64,000 nucleotides of DNA from Berberis thunbergii. Its lineage: Eukaryota; Streptophyta; Magnoliopsida; Ranunculales; Berberidaceae. Positions 31,741-44,760 of the stretch are shown one piece after another. The position numbers and the translations under genes are program-made. Where the stretch lies: the NCBI GenBank assembly GCA_003290165.1, contig QNQO01000449.1, positions 496,001 to 560,000 of the forward strand, in the 5' to 3' direction. Each line of letters begins with the position of its first letter. The first letter of the stretch is position 1. The notes under the pieces were generated by a model. That model saw only the letters and a program-made list of their open reading frames with translations, searched no databases and was not told the DNA's origin.

Positions 31741-33553
31741 GGCAAGTACAGGTCGATCCCACAAGGACTGTGGTTGCAATTAAATTTCAGAGTTGATTTA
31801 AACTAATTTAAATTGGGGTTACATCAATTAAAATATCTAAACTAAAAATAAAATTAAAGTTAAAAACAAGATAAAAAGTTTTCAAGAATATGATAAGGGA
31901 AACCAAGGCATTGAATCCACCACAGGTTCTTTGAGATTTGTGTAATCCAAAATATTGTTTTCAAGATTTAACATGACTAACCTAAAGATTAATCTAAGTT
32001 TGGAATTGATTTCAGCAAAGGTATACACCCCAAGCATTGCGTGTCTTCTTACGGCACACACAGTCACAGATTTATTTTGACTAATCCTAAACCCCTAGCA
32101 TTGTGTTTCTTCTTACGACACACACAATCACAAATTCAGATTAATTGATTAAATCAGGCTTTGAATTTCAACAAAGGGTATTTCTAACTACTGACTAGTC
32201 TAGATAATTAATCAAGATATAATCGGTGAAAGAAAATTGTTGAAAATCGTAAATCAAATGTGTTTAACGTTCAAGCATAAATAAAACCATAAATTTAAAT
32301 ACAAGCAAACTCTAGGAAACCCTATGGTTTCATCGTAGCCTTGGCGAAGGGTTTAACTCTCCATGGTAGCGGTGGTCACAACATCAATGGAGGTGGAAGT
32401 CATCTCTGCACAGACGCGAATCCAGAGAAAAAGGTTGCAAATGCCTTGTGGTGGTACAAAACAGAACCGCAAGTTGCAAATAGCCGAATTGTTTGAAAAA
32501 CAGTTATTTCCCGCCCGAAGAGCAGCGCTCTTTGTCTGCAGCGAGCAGCGCCCTGTGCCTCGCTTCCTCCTTCGGTTCCTCGCAAGCTTATGCTTCCTAA
32601 TACCGACTCCGATACCTGCAAGAAGATAGAGAGAGTGTGAGGAAATAACTAGATATCGAAACGACAAGAAGGAGAGGAGCAGTGGTGCTCTGTCGTGAGC
32701 TATGTCTCGCGACGGATGATGGCATGGTTGCGTGGTCTGGCTGTGAGAGAGAGAGAAACAGGGGCAGCGGTGAGGGAGGAAAACATGGATTTTCTCCCTG
32801 TTTCTCATCTGTTCTGTGCGGGCAGTGGTGGTGGTGGTGCTCGGGTGATGGTGGCTGTGAGAGAGAGAGAGAGAGAGATGGTGGTGGCTGTTGTGTTCTG
32901 GACAGAAAGGGTGGTGGTCTGTTTCGGTGGAGAGGTGAGGTTTGTAACGTGAAACAGGGTTGTCACGCCCTTGTTTCACGGTGGTTAGTGACGGTGGTTG
33001 TAGCTCGGTAGTGGTGGTGGTGGTGGCGTGATGACGTGAATCAATAGGATGAAGGAGGAGGTGGTTGTTGGATGGAAGAACGAGAGAGACGACGAGATGA
33101 AGGGTGATGGCGGGATTATCGCATTGCCGGTTCTCCTATTGAGCGAGGATCGCTGGCAAGGTGGATTGGTGTGGTGGCTGGAAAAGAGAGGAGGGGAGAA
33201 GGAACGTGGAAGAAGACAGGAGAGACTTTCTCTAAGATGGGGAGAGCTAAATAGGGTTCTCCTATTATCTTGAGCTTTGGTTTTTAGGTTAACATTTTGG
33301 GTTTGGGCTTAGGTTAAATTAGGTGGACCTAGGTTTATTAGGGTTAGGTTTAGATATGTGTCCCTCTACTTTGTACCACCGCTAGAATCGACTCATTGTC
33401 ATTCCTTAAATTGTCGCCTTAATACGATTTCATCGTTCACGCTCAAATTCCTACAAAGACATGAAAACGAAATAATTATTATAAAATATAATAATCAAAA
33501 CACTAACATATATAAATTAAGGGATATATTATGTAATAATTATGTGAATATCA
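31734..33553 (-). repeat. 3' LTR of the gag-only element
   Basis: Minus-strand start TGATATTCAC (33553 downward) next to the purine-rich tract. It matches the copy at 38695-39522 from 31734 to about 32690. 32360-33030 is rich in GTGGTG and GAGAGA repeats that open several spurious frames. The end adjoining the TNP1-like gene lacks the terminal ~75 bp found at 38634-38693. Confidence 0.7.
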
Positions 33554-35735
33554 AATACCCCCAAACCTATATTTTGCTAGTCCTCGAGCAAAACAATAAA
33601 ATAAAATCTAACTCAATTTCGCAGGAATCATCTGTTGCACTTACCTTAAACGTGCAACAAGGCTTTAAACCTATAGATTACCTCTAGTGGTCGAGTTATA
33701 GTCTCGTGAGGGTTTCCAGAAATGTTACCCACAAACATTATGACTCATAAATTTTCAAAACATGGTAACTCAGTCTATTATCTTCAGAGTAAGAATTTAA
33801 TTGCCCAAAAAAAATTTGAAAATAGCTAACAGTCTCACAATAATATATCAAAGAGTTTCACCACAATTTAATAATACCGAAAGGTTAAATAAATTTCATC
33901 AATTATTCCCAACTCAAAGTGTGTGTGTGCATGGCCTTATCAACATAACTTTTTATTTCAGAGTAAAACAATTACTAAATCTCCTTTAGAAAGTTTGTTT
34001 TGACTTCAAAACTCTCATGTCACTCACAATAAAACACTCAGAGATTTGATATTTCACTCAATTTATATGTGATGAAAAGAGTAAATAATGGAAAACAATC
34101 ATCTCACATATAGTAATATGAAGAACGGACTTTTCAAGAATGGAATGAGTATGATCTCATGGACAGGAATATCAATTACTTTTGAGAATGTTAAATCATA
34201 CACCATAGTTCTTATTTATTTAATCTCCACATCTACGAAACTAACCATCTCTTAAGATCAACTAGGACTTTAATTGGTTGTAATGGGGCTTAAGTAATGG
34301 CTAACAAAGAATGGAAAAAAGTATACGAAAAATCTCTAAGAATGTATACACCCATTAAACTAACATAGGGGCTATGAAGAGTAAATCAATGTTCTAACCA
34401 TCAATTACTTTCTTCATTTTTTTTTTCCATTGACATCGCTTTTTTTTTTTTTTCAACTACATGCTTTTCCTCTTCTACTCAATAGAATCTTTCAACACTA
34501 AGGACTCATGGTATATTTGACTCTGCTCTTTCTAATTGCCCATTTCCAACTAACATTCATCCATATACATTCTTAGATAAATTGGGTATTGATAAGGGGT
34601 TAACAAATGAAGGGGTATCAACGGCTCAAAGGGCTTCAAAAGGGAACTAATGAGTGGGTAAGTAAAAAGGCTAGAAAAGGTTTAAGAAAAACTTGCTTAC
34701 ATAATTTCTTAAGTTCAGGTTGGTATTATGACATCTCAACTAAATAAACTAAAAAGTTCTAGTGCAATAATTTAATTTTAATGTCATTCTCAAAGCAATT
34801 GATAAGAAAAATGAGAATAATGATATCATCAACGACTTAATGCGAACTCAAGAAAAATTAGAGTATATTTATCTAACACTCAGAAAGAAAAGAATGGCTC
34901 AAAACTTTCACGGGTTAAGTCTCCACTATTATTCTAAGGTTTTCTAGCTCATATCTCACTCATCAACTTCAAATCATGCTGATATGGCTTATAGTGCAAA
35001 AAGTAATCGAGTTGAAAAAAATCTCATGAAATAGACCTAACTTAAGGATTATATCAAACCATATGTTTTCCTGTTGATATATAAAGGTGACAAGTGAAAG
35101 CATGTATTTTTCAAATTTTCAGGCATACTTGAAAGCACATCCTCTTCATTGGAAATGACTTAGATCTTGAATGCATTTTCAAAGTGAAAAAATTTCACAC
35201 AATCATAATTAACTATGTACTCAATGGAGATTGAGTAGAATACAATAGTAAATTGTGAAATAAATTTTAGTTCAAAATTTCTTGAAAAATGCAGAAAAAC
35301 TCATAAACCTCACCCCCAAACCTAGACCAAACATTGTCCCCAATGTATAAAATGATGATCATGACAAATGCAGGAAAAAGAAAAGATGAGAGTTAAAGGG
35401 ATATTACCATGGGAAAGTTTTTACCAATTTCGATGAAATCTTCCACCAATGAACGCTCAGAGACATAAAAACTGTGGACTCATCATGATAAATTGATAAA
35501 AACAATACAGGACACAAATTAAAAAAATTTAAAATATTACATATATCAGTTGTAAGTCAAAATTGTTACGGAGCTAACGAGTATGAATGAAATGCAACTA
35601 GAAAGAACTCGAAAATCAATTCAGACTAACCATAATGACACAACTGAAGCTAGGCTGCCTTCTAGGAGCGCTTGGTTTAACGTCGTCAGCCCGACATATA
35701 TTCTCCCTCATGAGTGATGAGGAAGAACATAGGGA
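33554..35735 (-). other. untranslated interior of the gag-only element
   Basis: Begins on the minus strand with a purine-rich tract, GGTTTGGGGGT (about 33557-33567), next to the 3' LTR, where plus-strand priming would start. The rest (33570-35735) is AT-rich with T-runs near 34420-34455 and no recognised domain on either strand. Confidence 0.55.
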
Positions 35736-35739
35736 ACAT

Positions 35740-37503
35740 TCACCTCAAAAAGGTTAAGGAATTGTATACCAACAACCTGAAAAATTGAGGATCAGTCCAC
35801 TCAAAAATAGCAACCACATGCGACACAAGATATACTAGCACATCCCAAAAGTTGCAAAGACACCATCTAAAATCATATAGAAATTGTAAAGGAGCTCGCA
35901 TTCCGTGGAACTCAGTAGGGATCTTAAATATGAATGGGTCGCAAGTAGTGATATGCAACAAAGGATCCTCCCTTACTCCTAAAATGGAACATCCTAAGTC
36001 TGGTTCCAAATCAGAATATTGGATCATTTTCACATCAGGATGGTGAAAATTGAAATCCTCACTTACAAACAATAGATCCACATAGGTAGCATCAGTCAAT
36101 ATGAAAGGGATGGAAAGAGGTATGTATATAAATATATCGGGTGGTACAGGTTCATCGTAACAAAATGGATTACACCAAGATGATGAGTTAGACGACTCAA
36201 CAACACCCCCAAACCTAAAATTAGCACTACCTATGGCATGTAGTCTCTCATTAAATATATCTCCAGACTTCTTTGGGACAACCTGTTTTGAATTCAATAT
36301 AGATGAAATAATAACATGCAAAGTATCATCAGTACCTGGAAACGCATACCTGAGGGTGTCAGGTAATTGTTTAAGGTCAAACTCAGGTGGCTCAACTGAT
36401 GGGACTAGTTTTGACTCACTGAGTGGAAGAGGCTCCACTTTAGACTTCCATTTATAACTAGGATCCACAATGGGGACTGAGTCAAGCAAGTCATTGACTT
36501 CCCTAATGGAATCATCAACATCAAAGTCTAAACTAGAATTAATCAAACAAGCCTCTAAATGGTCATGTGTATCATGAAAACAGTCAAGGGGAGACTCTAA
36601 AGAATGTTCACAGTTTGAATCTATGCATGAGTCACTAGGAAGACATATGTCGAGTGGGTCTTCATGAAAATGTGGGGAAAGGAATGGGTCAGGAAGCAAT
36701 GTAGTTTCAATCACATTATCCGCAAAAACATCATCTGACTCGGATTCCCATGTGTTACCAGTTATGAATTGACCCTCTGAATTTTGAACAGAGTGACAAG
36801 GAACTCTTTCTAACTCACTTTCAGATAATGCCTCAGTAATATGATCAACAACTATCTCAAGTCTTTGAGTCGTGGCTTTCAACTCAGATATGTCCTTAGA
36901 ATTCTGATCCATTATACTTGTTGAATGCTGCAAAAACTGATTAATCGTTTCCTCTAAACTTGATGTGTTGGATGGAGGAACTTGGTTATGGTGGGGCATA
37001 ACATGATTAGGGTATTGAGGAGCCTGAGAGAAAATATGTCCCCCTTGGTGTGAGTTATGAGCCCAAGAGAGATTTTGAATATTTGCAAAATCAGGGCTGT
37101 AATAGTTGAACTTTGAATTATAACTAGGTCTCCAATTAGCATTAAAAGAATGGATTTGCTCAGCGAAATATTCAGGATAATCATATTGCAAATCACAATC
37201 AGCTGTAGAATGACTAGGACTCGAACATGCAACACAACCCTCAAATTAAACATTAGTGGGAGGTAGGGGTTGATTCAAATTCATAAGTGCATCTAATTTC
37301 TGACTCAGCGTCATAAAAGCTGTTTCGAGCTTCGAGGTAGAAGGGGAGAAGTAATCCTTAAAGTCTTTATCCTCGGTAGAAGGGGAGAGGAAGTCAGGAT
37401 AATATGCGGAACCTAAGTTGTAATAATTTGAATATGGAATATAATCAGGTTGTCGCATGGCATTAAATGCATTCCTGCGAGATGGATAATTATTGAGGTT
37501 CAT
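35740..37503 (-). pseudogene. gag-like protein with one CCHC zinc knuckle
   Basis: 588 codons in one frame interrupted by a single TAA at 37246-37248. The N-terminal 85 codons start MNLNNYPSRRNAFNAMRQP. Just after the TAA comes CVACSSPSHSTADC (37236-37195), an exact C-X2-C-X4-H-X4-C knuckle as in retroelement Gag. Next is a Pro/Asn/His-rich stretch like Athila-type Gag (NWRPSYNSKFNYYSPDF), then a likely coiled coil around SLEETINQFLQHSTS and ELKATTQRLEIVVDHITEAL. A ~330-residue acidic C-terminal region follows (for example DDSIREVNDLLDSVPIVDP) with no recognised domain. The expected Gag matrix/capsid core ahead of the knuckle is short or missing. Role inferred: particle protein mobilised with another element's Pol. 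Confidence 0.7.
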
Positions 37504-38610
37504 TTTTTTTTTTAATTATGCAAGCCTAACCTCTATATGAAGATGGCCTAACTCTAAAAAAAAAAAAATATGGGAAAACCTAATCAGGACCTATATGATG
37601 CGCAAGCAAGATGAATGACAAACGACCCTAGATAAGTACCTAGCAATACAATCATTTAGATTCCCTTCGGGTACTACGCAACTGATAGTTATAGCCCCAT
37701 GAAAAGTCGATGTTTCTATGAAGCAAATTAATCTCGTGAGAAACTAATTTACTAGGTAGTGGCTGGTAATCCCTACAAGCACTCCTTTTATTACCTATGT
37801 TTGTTACTAATCAAGGGCTGGAATCCATTTTAATTAGCCTATCCGTGGGAGAGAGCACGGAGTTTCCCAGCATAAAAAATATCCTGAAATCTAATTGCTC
37901 CTACCTCCTTTTCTACCTTCAGCTTAAAGTGTAATGCCAGTTTCAGAACTATTCCAAAATTGGATATGTTCCTTCACTTGACTACTTTAAACTTTCAAGT
38001 TTCAAAAGAGGTGTCCTATGAGCGCCTTGTCCTAATTTATCTTCCTACAAATTTTAATAGTGAGGGCTTAGGTCCCTAACCCTAAAATAGATGGTGGTTA
38101 ACCTATCTGCAGGAGAGAGCACAAAATTTTATAGCATTAGAAATATCCTCAATCTATTCAAATTTGCATGCAATTCTAACTAAAAACAAAACAAGCAAAA
38201 CACACAGTAATCTACTCAGAAACCGCGTGCAGATGTGGTGGGAAGAAGTTACCTCCAGCGTGAACCTCTCTTGGGTTACTTGCGACGCCGGGTAGAAGTC
38301 GTTCAGAAGCATCGTCCACCTGACGGCTCACTAACTTCTGAGAGTGTCCACGCGATAGCAACTTGTAAACAATTCAAACCCTGTGCTTTTTGTTTTTTTT
38401 TATATGCAACCTGTAATATATGCTTCCTACCTGTTAATACCTGCAAAAAAAAAGTATCAGAACTTCTAAGACTTAAAAGAAATAACTAAAAAATAAAATC
38501 AAGCCTATCCTAAAAGCAAAAGCAATCTACATCTGACCTTTTTTTTTTTTTTTTAACCTAAACTACAAATTATGAATATAAACTCTTGAATTCAATTACA
38601 CCGTTACAGT
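37504..38610 (-). other. leader region of the gag-only element
   Basis: Lies between PBS and gag. It contains two related blocks with GCCTATCCGTGGGAGAGAGC (about 37838-37857) and CCTATCTGCAGGAGAGAGC (about 38103-38121), each followed by CACAAAATTT- or CACGGAGTTT-like text, i.e. a duplicated ~265-bp leader segment. No coding sequence recognised. Confidence 0.5.
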
Positions 38611-38628
38611 CCCCGGTAACGACGCCAA
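38611..38628 (-). other. primer binding site
   Basis: On the minus strand TGGCGTCGTTACCGGGG, starting a few bases after the LTR end GCATCA. It differs by only two or three bases from the Asp-tRNA-type site of plant gypsy (Athila-like) elements. Confidence 0.8.
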
Positions 38629-38633
38629 AAGTT

Positions 38634-39522
38634 TGATGCAAATTTAACTAACCTAAATAAATAGGTTAATTTAACCAAATTTTAAAAACTGCAAGTGCAC
38701 ATTGTCAAATTGGTAGACAAGGGCAAGTACAGGTCGATCCCACAAGGACTGTGGTTGCAATTAAATTTCAGAGTTGATTTAAACTAATTTAAATTGGGGT
38801 TACATCAATTAAAATATCTAAGTTCGCAATTGATTTCACTACAGGTATAAACCTCAAGCATTGCATGTCTTCTTACGGCACATACATTCACAGGTTTATT
38901 TTGACTAATCCGAAACCCCTAGCATTGCGTTTCTTCTTACGACACACACAATCACAGATTCAGATTAATTGATTAAATCAGACTTTGAATTTCAACAAGG
39001 GTACTTCTAACTACCGACTAGTCTAGATAATTAATCAGGATATAATCGGTGAAAGTAAATTGTTGAAAATCGTAAATCAAATGTGTTTAACGTTCAAGCA
39101 TAAATAAAACAATAAATTTAAATACAAGCAAACTCTAGGAAACCCTATGGTTTCATTGTAGCCTTAGCGAAGGGTTTAGCTATCCATGGTAGCGGTGGTC
39201 AGAGCATCAATGGAGGTGGAAGTCATCTCTACACGGACGCGAATCCCGAGAAAAAAATGTTGCAAACGCCTTGTGGCGGTATAGAACAGAATCGCAGGTT
39301 GCAAATAGCCAAAATGTTTGAAAATAGTTATTTCCAGCCCGAAGAGCAGTGCTCTTCGTCTCCTGCGAGCAGCGCCTTGTGTATCGCTTCCTCCGTCGGT
39401 TCCTCGCAAGCTTCCGCTTCCTAATACCGGCTCCGATACCTGCAAGAAGACAGAGAAAGTGTGAGGAAACAACGAGATAACGAAACGATGAGAAGGTGAG
39501 GAGCAGTGGTGCTCTGTCGCGA
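38634..39522 (-). repeat. 5' LTR of the gag-only element (truncated)
   Basis: Minus-strand LTR ending ...GCATCA at 38634. Homologous to 31734-32690 and to 55326-56200. It breaks off at 39522, after GTGGTGCTCTGTCGC, where unrelated sequence begins, so about half of the LTR is missing. Confidence 0.75.
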
Positions 39523-39559
39523 CAATTTTGACTACCTCCCCAAAGGCCTTTTTTTGTAG

Positions 39560-41280
39560 TGTCTCTACCAAATGCATTGTAGGAGAATATAGGTACAACT
39601 CATTGTTATGCACATATTGGGGATCAAAGGATGGTGTGGCCTTAAAAGGCTCATGACCCTAATTGGGTGGGTGTTGGTTCCAAGGTGTTTAGTTTCCATA
39701 TCCATTTTGAGATTAAAGATTGGCATGAGCAAAACTTTATTCTAAGGGTTAACCTTGATTTACTAAGGCAAATTAATTTGTCTCGAAATTGACGTGATCA
39801 TCCCAAAGAGTTTTCATAGAATTAGTGATCATTTAAAATTTTTTGATAACCCTGTCTTCCAAATCACAAAAAGATTAGACTTGTATAAACTCCATCGAAA
39901 TATCACTCTCTAGGAGAAAAGGTAAGAAGTGGTGGTGTAGTCACACTGGTTTTTACCGATGCATACCAACTGGCATTAAAGTAGTCTTGCTTCGATAGAA
40001 TTCGACGCGGTCTATTCTTTTTGTTAGGTCCTATGAACACCATTCTATTTGCTCTAATTATTTGAGTTGATTGTAATTGGTTTGGTCAAGTTGGAATGTT
40101 AATTAGTGATGAGGTTGGTGATCAAGTCCCACTCAGCTGCAATTAGCAAGGTCCTCTCTTATGTAGTTTAGCAGAGTTAGGTATCTTGTAAAAATTTAAA
40201 TACTCAAAAACATTTTAGAAACACTTCTTGTTGAAAATTCGAAGTGGGTCGTGAGAGGTACCCTCCACTCAATGGTGAGGGATGAAACAATTGATGTTAA
40301 CCCAAGGGAAGTATCTCCTAAACTTTAGTCTTCCAGAGGAGTACCCAGTGCAGAAGCCAAGGGGTTTGATCACCTCATTTGCAATGAAGCTTTGACTACC
40401 CTTGACTTTTGGTAATATCATGGATTCTCTTTTAATTATTAGATATTAAATTCCATACAACCACTTAAAGAAAAAATAACATGCTAAGTTTTGGTCCAAG
40501 TGTCATCCATTGTTCAATAGTTTCACAAAAGCTCGAATCACTTACTTGGGTATTTCCATCATTTATAGTAGATTGAATAAGAAGCTCTTTGTCAAGTGTT
40601 CCCTTTTGTATAACCTGGAAATTTCACATTGGAGAATAATTAGTAGCCTTTGAACCAAAACAACTAGTCAAGAACTCAAGTTCACACAAGTTTAGAGAAA
40701 TCAAAAAAACTTTTTAGAAGGAACACAATGTCTTTGAAATTCCCAACAGAGTTAAGTTTTCTCAAACAAATATTCAAAAATCATTTCACAATCAGAGGCT
40801 TGATAAAATTTGAGGTGAACTCAAACAAGAAATGCATATTCCAGGATTATAAATCTTACATGAACTCAATTTTGAGTTGACCACTTATTCAAATACGAAT
40901 CCAAAAGATGCTTAAGAAACTAGATTTAGAAAAAAACATTATATGATTTGGAAAAGCTCAAAATAGAATTTTCAAGAAGTAGAAAATAACATTCAAATAT
41001 CAGTCATCTGCAGTAGTTGAAATTTTAGAACAAGCAACCATACTTTTAAAAATCATATCTCCTACACTACAAATCCAATTAGAAATTCGAAATATTCCTT
41101 AATGCTTAGACCATCTATATTTACCAAAAAAGAAATAAAAACTAAGTTTAACTTACCATTAAAATTGCATGAATGCACAAATTCTAAATTTCTAGACTTG
41201 TAACTAACAACTAAATGATGGTCTTTCCCAGCATTAAAAGGCGAATTCTAAAAAAAATAAAATTACATTGCCTTTCCCAT
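39560..41280 (-). mobile_element. interior of another gypsy-type element (no intact gene)
   Basis: Lies directly downstream (minus sense) of the PBS at 41276-41296. Near 39545-39615 the minus strand reads NNELYLYSPTMHLVETLQKK, possibly the start of a gag region. The rest is AT-rich with stops in all frames. Assignment rests mainly on the adjoining PBS and LTR end. Confidence 0.4.
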
Positions 41281-41296
41281 CAATGGCGCCAAAAAC
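41276..41296 (-). other. primer binding site of the second gypsy element
   Basis: Minus strand TTGGCGCCATTGATGGGAAA, a few bases after the LTR terminus ATGAATCA. Similar to, but distinct from, the site at 38611-38628. Confidence 0.7.
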
Positions 41297-41297
41297 T

Positions 41298-42560
41298 TGA
41301 TTCATGTCAAATCTTATTGTAAATGCACAGTTGTCTGTTGAGTTAGAAACTGGCAAGTACGAGTCGAATCCAACAATGAGGGCTTGGAATTTTGTTTGTT
41401 AATTTAAAAACACAAATTAGTTAGATGATTAAGATGAAAAATACATGTTTTGTTTTATTTAAGTGTAGTGATGAGACAATAAAATGTTGTTTCTAATCAT
41501 CTCATCAAAAAATTTCTAACCTAAAAAAAGTGAGATAAATTAGTAAAATGGTAACTAAAGGTGTCAAACCAGTCCAACTAAGTAATCAAAAAGAAAAGAT
41601 GGAGGAAGAAAAGAAATAAAATCTTAGAAAAGTAAAAATAAAAATAAAAATAAAAATATTTTGAAAAATATAAAAGCAAAGAAATAGTGTGGAGGGATGA
41701 AAGATATGAATAAAAAGGTGCTTGACTTTTTATTTAAATATATATTTTGCAAGATTTGTAGTTCAAATAAATCAATTTGGCAATAAATAACAAAGAAAAT
41801 AAAACAAGTGAATAGATGAAGATAAATATCAAGGGTCAAGAATCAACTTCCACATTCATTTATAAGCTAATCTAAAAAAATAATGATTTTCATTTAAGAT
41901 TAAACATGTTCTCTTTTTTATCTAGTAATTAGGAGTCAGACCCCACTTTGAGGTCTTAAGTTTGATGAATCTTAAAAAGAAAAACAATAACCTCTGATAT
42001 TCATGTGGAAGCATCATCTCTCCCCTTGAGGTGGGGAGATTAATTTTCTATAGACAAAACAAATGAACTAGAAAATAAAAGAAATGTAAGAAGAGGGTTA
42101 AAAAGACTTCACCAAATTCATACATTCTTTATTGTTTCTTCAAATGATTAGTCAAATATATCCTTTGCTCCTCTTTGATTCTCTACAAATGCTTCCAAAT
42201 GAATAACTCAAACTAAGTAAATATGAAATTCTTCAAAACTAGGGATCTTTTCTATGTATGTCTTTCTTTTTTTATATGGCCACAAAATATAAGAATGTAT
42301 GAGAAATATTTTGAGGATTAGGTTTGATTGTTTGGCTTAGGTTTAGAAGATTGAAGGTTATCAAATAGGTTGAACTGGACCAGGTCCAATGAATGTAAGT
42401 GAATGTGGAATGTTTTATGCAAAAAGGGTGTTGTAATTTGATTGGAATGGAAAACTTGATTTGTGAGTTTAGGGTTTGGCCTTGACATGGACAAGTATGG
42501 GTGGCTTGATAAGGTAAAGATATGGGGTTGGAATAATTAATTGGTTGCATGTGAATAGAA
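41298..42560 (-). repeat. LTR of the second gypsy element (outer end approximate)
   Basis: Starts TGATTCATGTC on the plus strand (LTR end CA on the minus). It carries GTTAGAAACTGGCAAGTACG, the counterpart of the GGGCAAGTACAGGTCGATCC words in the other LTRs here. The second LTR and the outer border were not found; the end given is a guess from composition. Confidence 0.45.
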
Positions 42561-42599
42561 TTCTCTTAAAATTTTGAAATTAAATAATTCCAATATTTA

Positions 42600-44367
42600 A
42601 ATAGTGGTTTTAGAAGGGTTTTTAGGGAATATTTGTGGAAAATCTAGTAGAACAGGTGGGTATCAAGAGGAAATAAAAATAGGATGTGGAAAGGTAAAAG
42701 AAAACGAAGTTGTTTTGAGCTCAAACAAAAGGCCACTGAATATAATTGGGTTGCATTTCTCCAAATGCTCTTCGAATCTTGTGCATTATGATGGAATAGT
42801 CTCAATTTTCGTATTTTCTACATTTTTAAAAAAATATTAAAATAATCAAATTCGAAATAAATAGGAGCAATTGATTAATTTAAAAAACATCTAAGGACTT
42901 AAGCTATTGTTAATATGGTAACCTATTAATAAATGCACTCTGAATCATTGTAGACATTCACATAATACAATAGTAATTCATTGGCTACTATAGATACACA
43001 CTCTGATATGCAGACTCAAATGAAAAACTTAAACAATGCAGGTTTCACTTCTTAAACATTTCTGAGTAAAATCATTTTTCAAAATGAAATCAGGTCATAT
43101 ATAGTACGTCGGCAGATTGACATCCTGTCACTCCGGAGGCTTTAATTCCCTTTACAAAAATCTAAATGTGATTGCTTGAAAAATTATAGAAACAAGACTT
43201 AGTGGGGAATCTAGATTGATATAATTCGTCATCTAGATCCACACCATTAATTCGCAGAATCAATTACAAAATAAGGTATTTGCTGAAATTCAACAGAAAT
43301 AATAAAGTATAAAAGATGGTTTGAACCAAATTCGAGATTCAAAGATTAAAAGCCAAATTAATGACCGCTATTGCTGCTAAAAATTTCTCAAATACGATAT
43401 CAACAATACAATTTAACAATTGATGGATTCAATGTCAAATTCACCATTCAAAACAACTAAATTACTCCATTTTGTTATGCAATTCGTGGCAAATATACAA
43501 GAATCTTAGATTAACTCAACTCAGACCTTCAAACCAACAAAGGAAAGCTCAAACACATACATTAGGATCTGAATTCAGGGAAACGTATACCCACAATCCA
43601 AATTATACACATGTAATTCAAGAAACTTATAAAATATGACTTCATGCTAACTTGCAAACTTGATCAAAGAGAAATCTGAGAATATCAGAGTTTATAGAAA
43701 CCTTAGTCACCTATTCCCAGTTGAAATCCTAAACTTCCCTTGCAAAATTCCACGAAATCGACTCTGATTTTGCTAGAGTTTGCGTCAAAATTGACATGCA
43801 ATAATTGGAATAGCTCAACACCACCTTGATCACCTTTACTTCGAAATCCTTGTTCAAACCCCTTCAAAAATGTGATGATCCCTAAGAAACACCTTCAAAA
43901 CTTTAGATTCTAGAATGAAGCTTTCCATTCTCTTAAAACATGAAGAATAAAAATGAGAACGTTTAAGAAAAACGGAGAATGTGAAAAAATAAATACTAGT
44001 GGTGCCTATACAATCCCACGTGGTGTTACTAAGCATAATAGGAAAATAAAGGTCAAATGGGACAAAAAAGTCAATAAGGCAAAAAACTTATACTCTCAAA
44101 AAATAAAATATGACTAATCCAAGTGTACCTACACTCATGGGGTCCACTACGGTTACTAAAGCTAAAATGAGTCCCACAATCTCAATGAAACATAAAATTA
44201 CCCGAAAGCTCAGACAATACATCAGGTCTAACAACATGACCAAACTCTAGAATTTAAGTGTCTTGGGCTATGTGCCAGAGACACCCTGAGCCTCACACCG
44301 AAAACCAAATATCTACCTGCACATCTATAACAAAAGTGAACAGTTGACCAAACAAATCAACGATAAA
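42600..44367. other. intergenic, nothing recognised
   Basis: AT-rich sequence up to the CACTA-3 terminus. No domain, LTR or exon could be supported on either strand. Confidence 0.45.
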
Positions 44368-44499
44368 CACTACACCACAACTACCCATTAATAGCACATG
44401 ACAATAGCACTTTTTTACTTAGTGCTATGAAAAGTCCAAAGATTGTCCCATTTCATGTCTCTTACATTGCTAAAATGCTATCAAATGAGCGGGAGTTAA

Positions 44500-44760
44500 A
44501 ATTTTCACAAAGCGCCCAAATTTCCCTCTCGATCGAAAAGAAAGAAGAGAATGAAGGAAGGAAAGAAACGAAGGAAGCTCGCTCTGGTCTCACTCTCCCT
44601 CTCCTCACTACTCTCGTTCTGCTCACCGCCTGGTCTACTTCTCGGCGTTGTGGTTCTCCCCTCTCCGCTCCTCCTTGCTCTCCAGCTTCACCTTCAGCTT
44701 GTTCTCTTTGGTGGTGCTCTCTACTCGTCATTTGGCTTTGCAGGTTCGTTTATTCAATCG
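44500..44760 (+). other. CT-rich leader-like block in CACTA-3
   Basis: Pyrimidine-rich and GC-richer than its surroundings (CTCACTCTCCCTCTCCTCAC). Three overlapping frames are open because of composition. It resembles a plant 5' leader upstream of the captured genes, but no start codon or motif decides this. Confidence 0.35.

Larger units (their letters stand above)
31734..39522 (-). mobile_element. gag-only LTR retrotransposon (non-autonomous gypsy type)
   Basis: In minus orientation: 5' LTR (39522-38634, truncated at its outer end), PBS (38628-38611), gag-like gene (37503-35740), a long untranslated region, purine-rich tract near 33557-33567, and 3' LTR (33553-31734, lacking its last ~75 bp). 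The two LTRs share long blocks such as TAGACAAGGGCAAGTACAGG and CGATCCCACAAGGACTGTGG. No protease, RT or integrase is present in the 5 kb interior, so it would depend on another element's enzymes. Both LTRs are damaged at opposite ends, so it is dead. Confidence 0.75.

Noticed and set aside
32360..33275. Several overlapping open frames of 70-210 codons on both strands
   Set aside because: They lie in the GTGGTG/GAGAGA-rich part of an LTR; amino-acid content follows base composition and no domain is seen.
39523..39559. Possible CACTA right end (…CCTTTTTTTGTAGTG)
   Set aside because: No partner terminus, no subterminal repeats and no duplication could be found; the terminus-like word alone is too short.
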